From Frankia nepalensis (GTDB taxonomy: Bacteria; Actinomycetota; Actinomycetes; Frankiales; Frankiaceae), in NCBI RefSeq assembly GCF_016786325.1, contig NZ_JADWYU010000201.1, positions 25,044-89,043 on the forward strand: DNA of 64,000 nt. Reading direction: 5' to 3'. Of the stretch, positions 8,964 to 21,000 are shown in pieces. The notes beneath the pieces were generated by a model. The model was not told the origin of the DNA, searched no databases, and was given only the letters and a program-made list of their open reading frames with translations. Each line of letters starts with the position of its first letter. Within the stretch, counting starts at the first letter, position 1. The position numbers were made by a program, and so were the translations under genes.

Positions 8964-10130
8964 GTGAGCGACCAGTACCCCCACAACCCGCCGGACGGCG
9001 GTGGCGGCTGGCCGCCAGCCACCCCGGCACCTGACTGGCAGGCGTCGCCGGGTGGTCACGACCCGGCTGGCCACACCCCCCACCCGACACCCCCCGGTCA
9101 GGCGCCGCCTCCCCCCGGGCAGGGCTGGCCGGGCTCCGCGCCGGACGGAGGGCAGTGGCCACCCGCCGGCCACGGCCAGCCCGGCTACCCGCAGGGCGCG
9201 CAGGGCACGCCCCCGCCCGGTGGCTACCCGTATCCCCCGGCCGGCGGCTACCAGCAGCCGGGGACCCCGCCCCCCGGCGCCTACCAGCCGACCACGCCCT
9301 ACCCGCAGGCCGGCTACCCCCAGGGCCAGCCCGGTTACCAGGACGCGGGGTTCCAGCAGGGCGGCTACCCGCCGGCCGGCGGCACGCCGGCGCCCTGGGC
9401 CGGCGGGCCGGGACAGCCGCCCGGCCAGCCGCCGCGTCGGTCGAACCGCAACGGGATCATCCTGATCGTCTCGCTCGCCGTGGTGGCGGCCATCGTCCTC
9501 GGTGTCGTCATCGCGCTCGCGGTGAATGGCGACGACGAGAAGAAGCCAGTCACCGTCCAGCCCACCCTGCCGGCGGTGACGAACCTTCCTCCCCAGGGCG
9601 GGCAGAGCACCGCGCCGCAGGGATCCGCGCCGCCGGCGACCACGGCCCAGGGCGCTCCGGCCACGGCGGTGCCGGGCGCGCCCGCGGACTGCAAGCAGGT
9701 CGGCGTGCCCGCCGGCGCTCCGCCTGCGGGTGTCCTCGACATCGGCCAGACGGGCACCGTCGAGGGTGAGGACTACAGCGACGAGGTCATCTACAAGGCG
9801 CAGATCACGCTGCACGGCATATGCACGACGACCTCGGCGGTCCGCAGCTACGGCGACCCGCCGGAGAACGGCCTCTTCGTCATCGCGAACTTCACGGTCC
9901 AGATGATCTCGGGCCAGGCGAACGTGTTCGGGATCCATTTCTTCGGGCTGGCCGAGGACGGCAGCCGGTACGACGCGACGTACACCGAGGTCGGGTCGAT
10001 GCTGAACGCCGATGATCTGAAGGCCGGCCAGAAGGTGCGCGGCAACATCGTCTTCGACGTTCCGCAGGACGTCCACCTGGTCTACTGGGAACCGCTGTTC
10101 GCCACGTCGCAGGTGACCTTCCGCTACTGA
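8964..10130 (+). CDS. Membrane-anchored DUF4352 protein with Pro/Gly/Tyr-rich cytoplasmic arm
   Basis: A 388-residue protein. Residues 1-160 are a low-complexity Pro/Gly/Gln/Tyr arm (repeats of the GGYPYPPAGGYQQPG kind). Residues 164-187 form one membrane helix, then a Thr/Pro/Ala linker leads to an extracytoplasmic domain of about 140 residues. That domain (TGTVEGEDYSDEVIY, FVIANFTVQMISGQANVF, GQKVRGNIVFDVP) resembles DUF4352/telomeric-repeat-binding-like immunoglobulin folds of surface lipoproteins. The GTG start has AGAGGA 6 bp upstream. The role is unknown; the architecture suggests a sensor or wall-associated protein held at the membrane. Confidence 0.82.
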   Translation: MSDQYPHNPPDGGGGWPPATPAPDWQASPGGHDPAGHTPHPTPPGQAPPPPGQGWPGSAPDGGQWPPAGHGQPGYPQGAQGTPPPGGYPYPPAGGYQQPGTPPPGAYQPTTPYPQAGYPQGQPGYQDAGFQQGGYPPAGGTPAPWAGGPGQPPGQPPRRSNRNGIILIVSLAVVAAIVLGVVIALAVNGDDEKKPVTVQPTLPAVTNLPPQGGQSTAPQGSAPPATTAQGAPATAVPGAPADCKQVGVPAGAPPAGVLDIGQTGTVEGEDYSDEVIYKAQITLHGICTTTSAVRSYGDPPENGLFVIANFTVQMISGQANVFGIHFFGLAEDGSRYDATYTEVGSMLNADDLKAGQKVRGNIVFDVPQDVHLVYWEPLFATSQVTFRY

Positions 10131-10188
10131 CGGGCTTTGCTCGCCGGGTCCCGAGCTCGGGACCTGCCCCGCCCAAGCTCTCCTCGGC

Positions 10189-10221
10189 CCACCGCGGCCG
10201 GCCCAGGGCCGGCCGCGGTGG
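10189..10221. terminator. Bidirectional terminator hairpin
   Basis: A perfect 16-bp inverted repeat (CCACCGCGGCCGGCCC and its complement) separated by a single A. It lies between the convergent DUF4352 gene (ends 10130) and the HIT gene (ends 10287), so it can stop both. There is no U tract, as is common for actinomycete terminators. Confidence 0.72.
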
Positions 10222-10286
10222 CGGCGCCACTCGGCGCCGCCCCGCCTCCGGCCTCCCGCCGAGCCTCGGCCGGCCCGGCGGCGCCG

Positions 10287-10682
10287 TCAGGCCAGCGCGG
10301 ACCGGATCCGCTCAGCCACCTCGTCCAGCTCGTCCGACGCCGGGTTCGGGTCGGCCAGCGCGAAGTCGAGCTGCTTCTCGCTCTCGATCGGGATCAGGTG
10401 GACGTGGGTGTGCGGCACCTCCAGCCCGGCGATGATCGCAGCTACCCGCCGCGGCTGGAACGCCTCCTGGATCGCCCGGCCGACCTTCGCCGCCGCGCTC
10501 CACAGCTCACGCTGCTCCGCGTCGGGCAGGTCGATCCAGTGATCGACCTCGAGGCGCGGCACCACCAACGTGTGCCCCGGCCGGATCGGGGAGATGGTCA
10601 GGAACGCCACCGTGTGCTCGTCCTCGTAGACGAACCGGCCCGGCAGCTCCCGGTTGATGATCCGGGTGAAGATAGTCGGCAT
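10287..10682 (-). CDS. HIT family nucleotide hydrolase
   Basis: A 131-residue histidine-triad protein, the normal length for an Hint/Fhit-like nucleotidyl hydrolase. The triad is HTHVHL with His 91, 93 and 95. RPGHTLVVPRLEVDHW is the conserved strand before it. Such enzymes cleave nucleoside phosphoramidates or dinucleoside polyphosphates in the cytoplasm. The exact substrate cannot be told from sequence. Single gene, divergent from the VOC gene. Confidence 0.92.
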   Translation of the reverse strand: MPTIFTRIINRELPGRFVYEDEHTVAFLTISPIRPGHTLVVPRLEVDHWIDLPDAEQRELWSAAAKVGRAIQEAFQPRRVAAIIAGLEVPHTHVHLIPIESEKQLDFALADPNPASDELDEVAERIRSALA

Positions 10683-10834
10683 GGCTGGGACCCTACCGAG
10701 CCCGCCACCTCGGCGGATCTACCGGACGCGCCCGCGCGAGAGCCCAGTTCCCGGGCTTGAGGACTCCCGGCCCGCCCCGGGAACGGACGCCCGATTCACA
10801 ACACGCCGACCACCTGTGAGCCAAGGCTCCCGCA

Positions 10835-11257
10835 ATGCGGCATCATGCGCGAGTGGCCGGGTTTGAGACGCACGGGCTGAGGGTAGCCAGGGTCGGCGTC
10901 GACTGCGTGGACGTCGACCGCATGATCCGCTTCTGGTCGCGGGCACTCGGGTACGAGGTGGCCCGCCGCGGCGGTGACACAGCGGAGCTGCGCCACCCCG
11001 CGAGCGCCGGCCCGAAGCTGCTCCTGCGCCAGGTCCGCAAGCTGAGCCCTGCCCGCAACCGCCTGCAGCTCGACCTGTACGCGGTCGACGCCGAACGGGT
11101 CGCCGGCTGGCTCGCCACCCTGGGCGCGAAACGGGTCCGCCGCCTCGAGTCCAACGGCGCCTCCACCGAGGCCGGCTACCTGCTCGCCGACCCCGAGGGC
11201 AACGAGTTCCGCGTCATCACCGCCGGCCCCGCCGCCTTCACCCGCCCGTTCGTGTGA
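10835..11257 (+). CDS. VOC (glyoxalase/dioxygenase-fold) family protein
   Basis: A 140-residue single-domain protein with the beta-alpha-beta-beta-beta pattern of the vicinal oxygen chelate family: GLRVARVGVDCVDVDRMIRFW at the front (shown in part), LQLDLYAVDAERVAGW in the middle and the closing LADPEGNEFRVI, which carries the usual acidic metal ligand. It is close to the 'glyoxalase-like' proteins common in actinomycetes, whose substrates are mostly unknown. The ATG at 10835 has no clear ribosome site. GTG 10853 (VAGFETHGLR) is an equally good start. Confidence 0.82.
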   Translation: MRHHARVAGFETHGLRVARVGVDCVDVDRMIRFWSRALGYEVARRGGDTAELRHPASAGPKLLLRQVRKLSPARNRLQLDLYAVDAERVAGWLATLGAKRVRRLESNGASTEAGYLLADPEGNEFRVITAGPAAFTRPFV

Positions 11258-11493
11258 ACCGGCAGGCGACCGCCATCCAGGGTGTCAGCCAGGATTCGGC
11301 GGGTTCAGGTCTGCCGGGTAACGCGGAGCCGAATGGGCGACGGCGCCGGTCCTGAAACAGCTCCAGACCGGTCCGGGCCCTGACGGGCTTGGCGTGGCCA
11401 CAGATCCGGTAGCGGAGCGGTCTCGACGCCGAGTCTGGTCGATGATCAGGTGTGCCATCAACCGAAACGCGCCCGCACGCCCGCCACGGCGCC
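11258..11493. other. Gap between VOC gene and immunity candidate
   Basis: 236 bp between two convergent genes. I see no gene and no strong hairpin. Its base use is closer to coding DNA than to a spacer, so it could be a decayed fragment, but I recognise no family in any frame. Confidence 0.3.
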
Positions 11494-11988
11494 TTACAAC
11501 GGGCGCTCCACCCTCTCGTCGCCGCCACATCTGCGCTTTAGGTCAAGCATGAGAGGGTGCGCCAGTAGCGCGGGGTATTCGCGCCCCAGATCCTCGATCT
11601 CGCGGCGGGCAAAGAGGCGCACTCCACTCGAGAACTCATCCAACGGGATCGTCAGCACATTCGTCGAGAAACTGGTCTCGATACGAACGTCGCCGCCCCT
11701 TCTTTGAAAACTGATGCTCTGGTCAGCCTCGGTGAAGTCGTACGAGTAGCGGGAGCCGGTACCGGAGGCCAGCTCGTCCCGGGCTCCGACCATCGCGGCG
11801 ACGAAGTGGAGAGCCGGTACAGATCCGACCTCGGAAGCCAGGGACGTGCCATGGGAGAGTATTTCAACGTCCCCCGGGAAGAAGTACCAGAGCAATTCGG
11901 CACTGGTGGCCTGGTCCGGGGTGCCGAATCGCTCCCATCCCACAGTGCCGGACGACGCACTTCGCCGGTGGTTGATCTCCAGTGACAC
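11494..11988 (-). CDS. Candidate immunity protein for the RHS toxin
   Basis: A 164-residue acidic soluble protein, without signal peptide or membrane helix, starting GTG (VSLEINHRRSAS) 16 bp after the stop of the giant RHS gene, with AGAGGGG as ribosome site. Conserved-looking segments are ELLWYFFPGDVEIL and RLFARREIEDLG; I cannot assign a family. Small gene, same strand, immediately 3' of a polymorphic toxin whose tip is a likely RNase: this is the standard place for the cognate immunity gene, hence the call by context. It is less GC-rich than its housekeeping neighbours, which fits a horizontally exchanged toxin tip plus immunity cassette. Confidence 0.65.
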   Translation of the reverse strand: MSLEINHRRSASSGTVGWERFGTPDQATSAELLWYFFPGDVEILSHGTSLASEVGSVPALHFVAAMVGARDELASGTGSRYSYDFTEADQSISFQRRGGDVRIETSFSTNVLTIPLDEFSSGVRLFARREIEDLGREYPALLAHPLMLDLKRRCGGDERVERPL

Positions 11989-12004
11989 GGCCTCACCCCT
12001 CTGC

Positions 12005-15000
12005 CTATAGCGGGTGCATGGAGACGACATTACCATTCGGGTCAACCCAGACGCGCATCCTTGTACTTCCGTTCTCGCCAATCACTCTTCCAGGACCAAA
12101 ATCGAAGTCATGCGCATGGTTGCCGGTCACGGAGTCGACGCGACTTGGCACCGGCGACCCGCTTACCGCCTCGTTAGCGAGGGCCCCGAAATTGTCCGGA
12201 TCGACACTTTCATCGAACTTTGTACCTACAGACGGAGAGCCCGGGCCGTGCCGAGGAAGGATATGCGTGTCAATTACGTCATCCGAGAGATGGACAGGAC
12301 CACCGCAGTTGTGGACGAGTACCGGCGTCTCGCCCGCGAGCACGTAGTACGTGGGAAGGGTGTCGACGGTCAGGTTGTAGACGGTCTGGGTGTTGTATCT
12401 CGCGAGTGCGCCGGCGGCGCCGACCGTCTGGCCGCTGGGTGTGCGGAGCCGGTCCTCGGGGGTGAGTGCGCCGGCGTTGACCCACTCGCCGTCCGACTGG
12501 TCCCAGATGGGGTGGCTGGTGGTGGCCGTGATGGTGGCGGGGCCGTCGGGGGTCTGGACGGTGATATCGACGAGGGGTTTGTCGCCGGTGCTAATGATGA
12601 GGCGGGTGACGGTGCGCGCTTCGGTTCGGCCGGTTTCGGGGTCGGTGGCGAGGACCCGGTCGCCGGGGCGGATGTCGCGGATGGGCTTGGAGGTGCCATC
12701 GGCGAGGAGGACACGCGTGTCGCCGTCGAAGCTGCTGGCGCATCGCGCGGCGAGCCTTCCGGGTGCCCCAAAGCCTCTCATGAACCGACCAAAGAACCCG
12801 AGCTTCGGCCCCGGAATCAGCAGTTCAGGAACGGACGCGACCGCGCACTCGCCCACCCCGTGGCAATCCTGCGCACCCGAGTCCTGCCACATGCGGTAGT
12901 ACCTGTCAAAATGCTCGGGGTCATGGTCCATACAATCTATCGTTTCGCCGTTTTCCTGGCAGTCGCCCCATGCCTCCTCGAAGAGCGCCGCCGGCCCCTC
13001 CCACTCCAGCACACACCGTTCGATTCCAGTCGCCGAGAAATTGCATACCTGGCGATCACCCGAGCCACCCCCGCCGCCACCGCTCCCGATCGGGACGATG
13101 CGGTAGCCGGAATCGGAGGAGCCGGACTGGGGGAAGAAGGCAGAAACGACCCGTGGCTTCGCCGCCGCCTTTGGGACGGCAGAGGGGGGCTTCGGCTTCA
13201 CGCTGCTGGCCGGCGTCTTGATCCGGGGTGCCGCCGCGGGCTTCGAGATCGGCGTCGGCTTTGCGTGCTGCTTGACCGGGGCCGTTCGAGGCTTGACTAC
13301 CTGCTTGACCGGGGCCTTCTGCTTGACCGCCTGCTTGACCGGGCCGCTCAGAGGCTTGACCACCTGCTTGACCGGCGCCTTCTGCTTCACCGCCTGCTTG
13401 ACCGGCGCCTTCTGCTTCACCGCCTGCTTGACCGGCGCCTTCTGCTTGGCCTTGGCGGCCGCCTGGAAGGCCAGGTACGCCCGCACCCCGGCCCAGAACG
13501 CCTCCTGGAAGGCCAGGTACGCCCGCACGCCTGCCCAGAACGCCGCGTCCTGGACCGGGCCCGAGGACTTGACCGGCTTTGACGCCGACTTGATGGGGGT
13601 GTACGCCGACTTGGTTTTGACGGCGGACTTGGTCTTGGTGTTGGCGGTTGATTTGTTGGCAAATCCGGTCGGGTCGTTGTAGGTGAGGGGGTTGCCCGCG
13701 GCGTAGGTGTAACGGTTGCTCGCGGCGGTGCCGGTGATGGGGAGGTTGGCGGTGTCGCGGCTGATGAACGTGCCGGTGCCGGGGGTGTACCAGCGGGCCT
13801 GGGCGTTGACCTTGTCGGTGGCGGGGTCGGTCCAACTGCCCTGGTAGCCGACGTGCAGGTTGGGGTTGCCGGCGGCGACGGGTTCGCCGAAGGGGGTATA
13901 GGAACGGCTGTCGGTGAGGACACCGGCGGTGGTGAACGCGGCGACCAGGTCGCCGTGGGTGTCGGTGAGGGTGGCCCAGTTGCCGGCGGGGCTGCCGATG
14001 GCGACGAGGTCGCCGTCGGGGTCGCGGGAGAACGAGGAACTGAAGTCTGTGGCGGGTTCCTTCTCCAGGCCGGCGTAGACGAACGGGGCGCCGTTGCGGG
14101 TGGCGAGGCGGTCGAGGCCGTCGTAGGTGTAGGTCTGGAGGGTGCCGCCGGTGTTGTCGCCGAGGAGACGGTCGAAGGCGTCGAAGCTGGTGGTGGTGAC
14201 GGTGGCGCCTTCGGTGCGGGTGTTGAGGGTGCCGCGGGCGGTGTAGGTGTAGGTGGACGTGCCGTCGGAGGTCAGCCGGTTGCGGGCGTCGTAGGTCGAG
14301 ACGACCGCGTTCTGGCTGGTGCGGTTGCCGGCGGCGTCCCAGCCGTAGGTGGTGACGACGCTTGCGGGGTCGGTCCAGGAGGTGAGGCGGTTGGCCCAGT
14401 CGTAGGTGTAGGTCTGGGTGCCGGCGCCGGCGACGCCGAGTGGGCCGGTGGTGGTGCTGAGTCGGTTGTCGTTGTTGTCGTAGGTGTAGGACTGGCCGCG
14501 TAGCGCGGTGGCGCCGGCGGTGAGGGTGTCGGCGATGGTGCGGCCGAGGTTGTCGTAGGCGAAGGTGCGGGTCGCGCCGGGGTAGGTGACCGACGTGAGC
14601 TGGCCGGCGTCGTCGTAGGCGAGCGTTCGGGTGCCGCCGGTGACGGTGCCCGTGATGGTGGCCAGTTCGCTGCGGGGGGTGTAGGTGAAACTGGTGGTGC
14701 TGCCGGGGTCGGTGCGTCCGGTCATCCGGCCGGTGGAGTCGTAGGTGAAGCTGCTGGTACCGCCGGCACCGGACGCGCCGGTGAGCAGACCGCGGTCGTT
14801 GTAGGTGAACGACTGCGTGCCGCCGGGGTGGTTGACGGCGGTGAGCTGGCCGGCCAGGTCGTAGGACAGGGTCCGCGAGGCCGTGGGAACGCCGACGCCG
14901 GTGCCGTTCTCCGCGGTGAGACGGCCCAGCGCGTCGTAGGTGGCGGTACGGGTGACCCCGCCTGGGGCGACGACGGTGACGGGCAGGCCGCCAGCGTCGT

Positions 15001-18000
15001 AAGTGGTCGTCCAGGTCCGGTCCGCGGCCGCCGGGAACGCCGGCGTCGAGGGCTCCACCACGGACTCGACGAGCCCAAGGCTGTTGTACTTCGTGATGGT
15101 GGCGTTGCCGCGGCCATCGGTGATGCGGGTGACGTTGCCGGCCAGGTCGTAGCCGACCGAGGTGGTGATCGTGGTGGAGCCGTTCACGGGAACCGTGATG
15201 GTCCGTAGCTGGCTCAGCGCGTCCAGGGTGGACGTGGCGGTGTGGCCGTTCGGGTCGGTAGTGGAGGTGACATTGCCCGCCGCGTCATAGCCGGTCGACG
15301 TGCTCCGGAGCAGGACGTCGGTGGGCGAGTACTCGGCCACGGCGGTCTCGCGACCGGCGCGGTCGTAGGTATAGCGGGTCTCCCGGCCGAGCGGGTCGGT
15401 GACCGAGATGACGCGGCCAGCCAGATCGTAGGTGTAGGTGGTCGTCTTGCCGAGCTCGTCGTGGGTGGCGGTCACGTCGCCGGCGCCGTTGTAGTCCGAG
15501 ATCGTCGACGCGCCGGTGGCGACGTTGGCGGGCAGCAACTCCCGGATCACGTCGCCGGCATCGTTGTAAACCGTGTAGGTCGTGAACGTCTGGGTCAGCC
15601 ACTGCTCGGTGACCGTCGTCGCCCACACCCGGTCAAGGTCGTCGTAGGCGTAGAACGTCCACGCGCCGACCTGGTCAACCTCGGTGACGAGGTTGTCGAC
15701 GTCGTCGTAGACCATCCGGGTAACGCCCGCCGCCGGCGCGCCAGACACCTGCGGGTCGGTGACGGCGACCGGCCGGTCGCGCTTGTCGTAGACCGTGGTG
15801 GTCGTCTTGCCGCGGGTGTCGGTGTGGCTGACGGTGTTGCCGTTGTCGTCGTACGACCAGGCCTCGGTCGGGACGATCGCGCTACCGCCGCCGGGCGGCG
15901 TGTAGGACGGGTGAGTCACCTGCGTGACCTGACCAAGATGGTTGTAGCCGATGACCTTCACCTTGTTGCGGGCATCCCGCACATGCGTCGGCTCACCGAA
16001 CGTGTTGTAGCCGATCTCCTCCGACGGCCGGTCGGTAACCGCCGCGGCGCCGTTCTCCTCGACCTGCACCGGCGGGTGGATCTCCTGGACGGTGTTGCCG
16101 TGGGCGTCGGTGACCTGATCGGTCACATAGGCCGAGTTCGGCGCGCCGCCCGGGACGTAGCCACGCGGGTCGACCGAACTAGTCACCTCGCCACGCTGGT
16201 CATAGGTGACCGCGCTGGTGAACCGTTCCACCCCGTTGCCGAACACCGTGGTCGACGTCGGCCGGGAGGCGTTGTCATAGCCGTACTCGATGCGTTCGGT
16301 CGTCGCCGTGCCCGCCGCGGACAGCTGAGCGGCGGTGACGTTGTCACCGGCGTCGTAGGTGACATCTGTCCGGCGGGCGACACCCTGGGGGTCGACGATG
16401 GTCGCGATCGTCTTGCCGTCGGCGTCGTACTCGGTCGAGACCTTGGAAAGGCCACCACCCGCGATGGTCGTGATCTCGTTGCCGGCACCGTCATAGGCGT
16501 ACTCGGCGGAAATGATGTCGCGGGCAGCCGGACCGGACAGCACACCGTTGACCAGGTCCGGCGGCCGGTACCCCTCGAGAGTTTCCCGGAACGGCAGATC
16601 ATCGAGCCAGTACTGGTAGCTGACCGTCCGGCCCTCGGCATCGGTGACGGACGCGACCCGGCCCGCCGGGTCGTAGGCCCGCGACTCTAGAACGACGTCG
16701 CGGGGCGAGGAGCCGGCGACCGGGTCGTCGACGAAGTCCTCCAGCGTCGTCGTCGCCACCTGGTCGTGGGCCGTGTAGGTGTAAGAGGTCACCGTCCCCG
16801 CAGGGTCCGTCGTGGTCGCGACATTGCCGTTCGGGTCGTAGGTCGTCGCGTACGTCGCCCATGGGAAACTCCCCGCGCCGACGGTCCGGTGGGTCTGCCG
16901 GTCGGCGTCGTCGTAGGCGTAGGTGGTCGTGCGGGCGGTGTCCCCACCGGTCGCGTCGGACACGGTGACCTGGGTCAGGTTTCCGTTGGCGTCATAGGTG
17001 TTCGTCGTGACCGGGGTGTGCACCACCGATGTGATCAGGTTGGCGGCTCCCGGAGAGGTGACCTGCGCGACCTGCCCGAGCTTCGTGTAGGCGTAGCTGG
17101 TGGTCAGGCCGGCGGGGAAGGTGTCGGAGATCTCCTTCGACGTCAGCTGGCGGCCCAGCTCGTCGTAGGTGTACTCGTGCACCAGCCCGGCCGGGTCCTG
17201 GTCGCGGCGCAGGTCCCCCTTGGCGTCGTAGCCATAGGTCGTGGTCTTGCCCCCCAGGTCGGTATGGGAGAGCAGCAGCTCGCGCGGGATCGTCCCGCCC
17301 CCGGCCACCGCCGCCTCGCTCCCGGTGGAGAAGGCCCACGACTCGGCACGGCCAAAGGGGAAGCCCGTCGTCGCCGGGGTTATCCGCGAGACCAGGTCGC
17401 CGAACGCGTTGTAGTTGTAGAAGGTCGCGAAGGTGTTGTCCGACGACGACGCCGACCGGCCGTCTCGGTAGATGGTGACCAGGTCGTTGCGTGGGTCACC
17501 CGGCGCTCCGACGTAGTAGCCGTAGTACTCGGTGTTGACGAACAGCGTCCCGTTCCAATACGAGCGGGCCTGCGAGCGGGCAAGAACGTTGCCACGGGTG
17601 TCGGTCTCGGTCTGGACGATGTTGCCGTTCTCGTCGATGACCTGGCGCAGGAATCCCCGGTCGTTGTAGACGAACTGCCGGTTCCCTATGTTGTCCCGCT
17701 GCGAGATCAGCTGGCCATCGTGGTACTCGTGCTCGGTTTCGTGGTCACGGGGGTCCGTCACTCGGATGATCGTGTTCGGGTTGGTAGCCAGCACCTCGTA
17801 CTCGGTGCGGTTGCCCTCCCCGTCCTCGCGCCACTGCACGGTGCCGTCGAGGTTGTAACCGATGACCGTGTCGACGTTTCCCTCAGGCAGCGTGATCGTC
17901 CCGATCTTGCCGTTGAACGCGTAGCCATAGGTCGTCGGGCTGGTCGAGCCCGGGGCGGTGACCGAGGCAAGATTGTCACCGCTGTAGGCATAGGTCCACG

Positions 18001-21000
18001 TCAGTGAGCCGGCGTGGGCGGCGACGTTCTGGGTGGACACGGAGGTGACGTGGGCGCCGGTCCACGTCAGCGACAGCGTCCGCAGCGTGGTCAGGTTCAC
18101 CACCGAGGTCAGCTGCGCGTTGCTGTTGTAGTTCAGCTCCAGCTGCCGACCGGTCACGTCGGTGATCTTCACCAGCCGGCCGTCGGACCGGAACGTGTGC
18201 GCGATCCCGGTCTTGTCGGTGAGCGTGGCGGCCGCGGTCGCGGTGAAGTCGTCGATCCGCCCCGCGCCGGCTGCCTCCGCGAACGGGCCGGCCCGGCTCC
18301 CGTAGAACACCGCCGGGTCGTTCGTCGACAGGATCTGCGCGCCGTTGCGCAGCACGGAGATCGCCGGCCCGTTCGTCACCACCGTCAACGTGTCCGCCGC
18401 CGTGCAGCACAACCCGCCGCTCGACGTCGCGACGACCGTCTCCACACCGTCGTCACGTTTGACCAGTTGCCAGGTGCCCGACGACGGCTGCGCCACCACC
18501 CGCCAGTAGTTGTTCACGTCCGCGAACCGGAACGCCAGTCCCAGGCCGGCCTGTGCCACCGGCATCTTGAACGAGAACGCCCCATCCGCCGCCGCCGATA
18601 CCGTCGCCATGTTCCGGTTCCCGGACGCGGCCGCCAGGTAGGCGGCGTTCCCGGAAATACCCCAGGTGCCGTTGCCCAGCCCCGGCAGCGGCTGCACCTG
18701 CCACTGCTCACCGTTGTCCGTCATTCCCAGGGTGGTCGCCGAGTTGGCCCGGGTGAAGCTGTCGCGGTGCTGGTCGTCGACGATCGTGACCGACCCGACC
18801 CGCCCGGCACCGGTGTTGAGCGCGTACAGGCCAGCCCTGGTCGCGGTCGAGAACTGCGAGTCGGTCACCGACCCGACCACCCGGTCGTTGCGGTACACCG
18901 TCAGCACCGAGCCCGCCATCCGCACCGCGTAGACGTCGGCCGCCGCGCAGCACGCGCCGGCGTACGTAGCGACCGTCGTCACCACCCCGCCGACCCGCTT
19001 CGCCAGGATCAGCGCGTTACTCCCCGGCTCCGTCGTCAGCGTCCATAGGTTGCCGGCGTCCTGCACCCGAAACGCCACCCCCAGATGGTTCTGCGCCACC
19101 GGCGCCGTGAACCGGACCATCCCGTCCGACGGAGCGGGCATCACCGCCACCCCGGCCGACCCCGACACCAGATACGCGTTGTTCCCGTTGACCCCCCACG
19201 TCCCCGACAACACCTGCCACGACTCACCCGTATCCGCCACACCCAACGAACTCGCCGAGTTCGCCCCGGTGAACGACGCCACCTTCGGACTCGGCGCCTG
19301 CATCAACGAGAAATAACCATCCTGCGGCGTGAACGTGCCGTCCCAGTTCCGCCCGAACCGGCTGTCCCGCCCGTCCGGATACCGCACCACCAGGTTGCCC
19401 TCACCCGAGTCGTCGACCCGGACGTTCGTGTCCCACTGCGACGACCACCCCGCCCCGAACAGCCCCACGTTCGGGTCCCGGCTGTTGTAGGTCCGCGTCA
19501 GCTCCAGGCCCGGTCCCACCCCGGCCACCGAGATGTCCGTCGTCGACGACGCGTAGTTCCCGATCAGCGGCGTCACCGACCCCACCGACGGCGCATACGG
19601 ATCCCCACCGAAATGCCCACTCGTCGCCGGCGACGGCACCTGCGCGATGATCGTCATCGGCTGGGTCCACGCGCTCGTGGTTCCGCCGGCCTTCACCCGC
19701 CCCCGCCAGTAGTACGGCCAGCCCCAGCTCATCCCACCCGCCGGCACCCGCCACGACGAGCTCGCGATGAACCCACCCGACGACACGCAGAAACCACTGG
19801 CCGCGTCCGGGTTCGAGCACAGCTGGAACTCGTACGTCAAACTCGGCTGGTTCCCCGACAGCGACAGCACCGGACGCAGCGTGTCGACCCGCTCGGCGTC
19901 CAACGGCGTCGACCCGGTCACCTGCACCCCGGCCGCCGGCGGCGCCACCAGCGCCACCGGCAGCATCGGCACACTGTGCGTGGAGAAGAACGCCCCGCCC
20001 GACCCGGTGTCCTGCATGTCGAACTTGACGATGTAACTACCCGCCGGCGGCGGGCTCACGATCGCCGTCACATCCACCGACTGGCCCCGGCCCACAGCCA
20101 CCGGCAGATTCGTCTTGTACCCCTGAGCCACGATCTCCGTGGTCCCGGTGGCGTCATACACGTGATACGACAGCTTGTAGGCACCGTTCGCCGGCCACGT
20201 GAACTTACCCCGGTTCGTCACCCGAACCTTGATCTTCCCCGACTGCGTCGCGGTCAACGCCTGGTCCCACACCGGCGACCCCGTCGGCCAGGAATACACC
20301 GCGTCATACGGCGACCAGGTGATACTCATCTTCGGCCGATGGTCCCCCGCCGTCCCCGGCGCAGTGCAGGCACAGTTCTGCGACTCGAACTCTTTGTAAT
20401 GGTTCGCATCCACCGCCGACGCCCGCACCGACAGGCCATGGTTCGCCGTCGTACCGTCGTTCCAGTCCTCCACCAGCTCCGTCAGCCGCGAATCAGAGAA
20501 CGTCTCCCACCCCGCCGGGCAGCCGCCGTTCCCGCTCTGATGCGAGAACGTGCTCTGAGCAACCTCACCACTGATGGACGCGCCGGGCCAGGTCAGCGTG
20601 GTGCCGTTCCACGACCCCGTTACCTGGTACAACGACACCGGATGCGCCGTGCACGCGTGGTGCGACGCCGTGTTGAACAACGACACCGTCGCCGACAGGA
20701 TGTTCGCGTTCGCCAACGCCGAGTTGTTCGGGAAATGCAGATAGCCCCGGTTCTCGTCCCCCGCCGCCTGCAACCCCACCCGCAACGACCCGTCCGACCC
20801 GTGCGCCGTTCCCGGCGTCGCCGACGACACATAGGTGTCATCCGTACCGGCCCCGACCTGGGTGACCGTCGGGTCGACCCGCACCGGAAACACCCGCTCC
20901 GGCGCCCCCAACCACGCCGCGTCCAGATCCACCCGCAACGCGACCTGACCCGTACTGTCCGCCTCCACCAGGCTGTAGGTCACACCCTCAGACGTCGCCC

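Noticed and set aside
11258..11493. Transposase remnant
   Set aside because: Coding-like bias but no recognisable transposase segment and no terminal repeats.
12005..12760. Intein in the RHS protein
   Set aside because: The Hint domain is of the pre-toxin type at the C-terminus, ending TPVLVHN before a toxin tip; there is no C-extein continuing a host protein.
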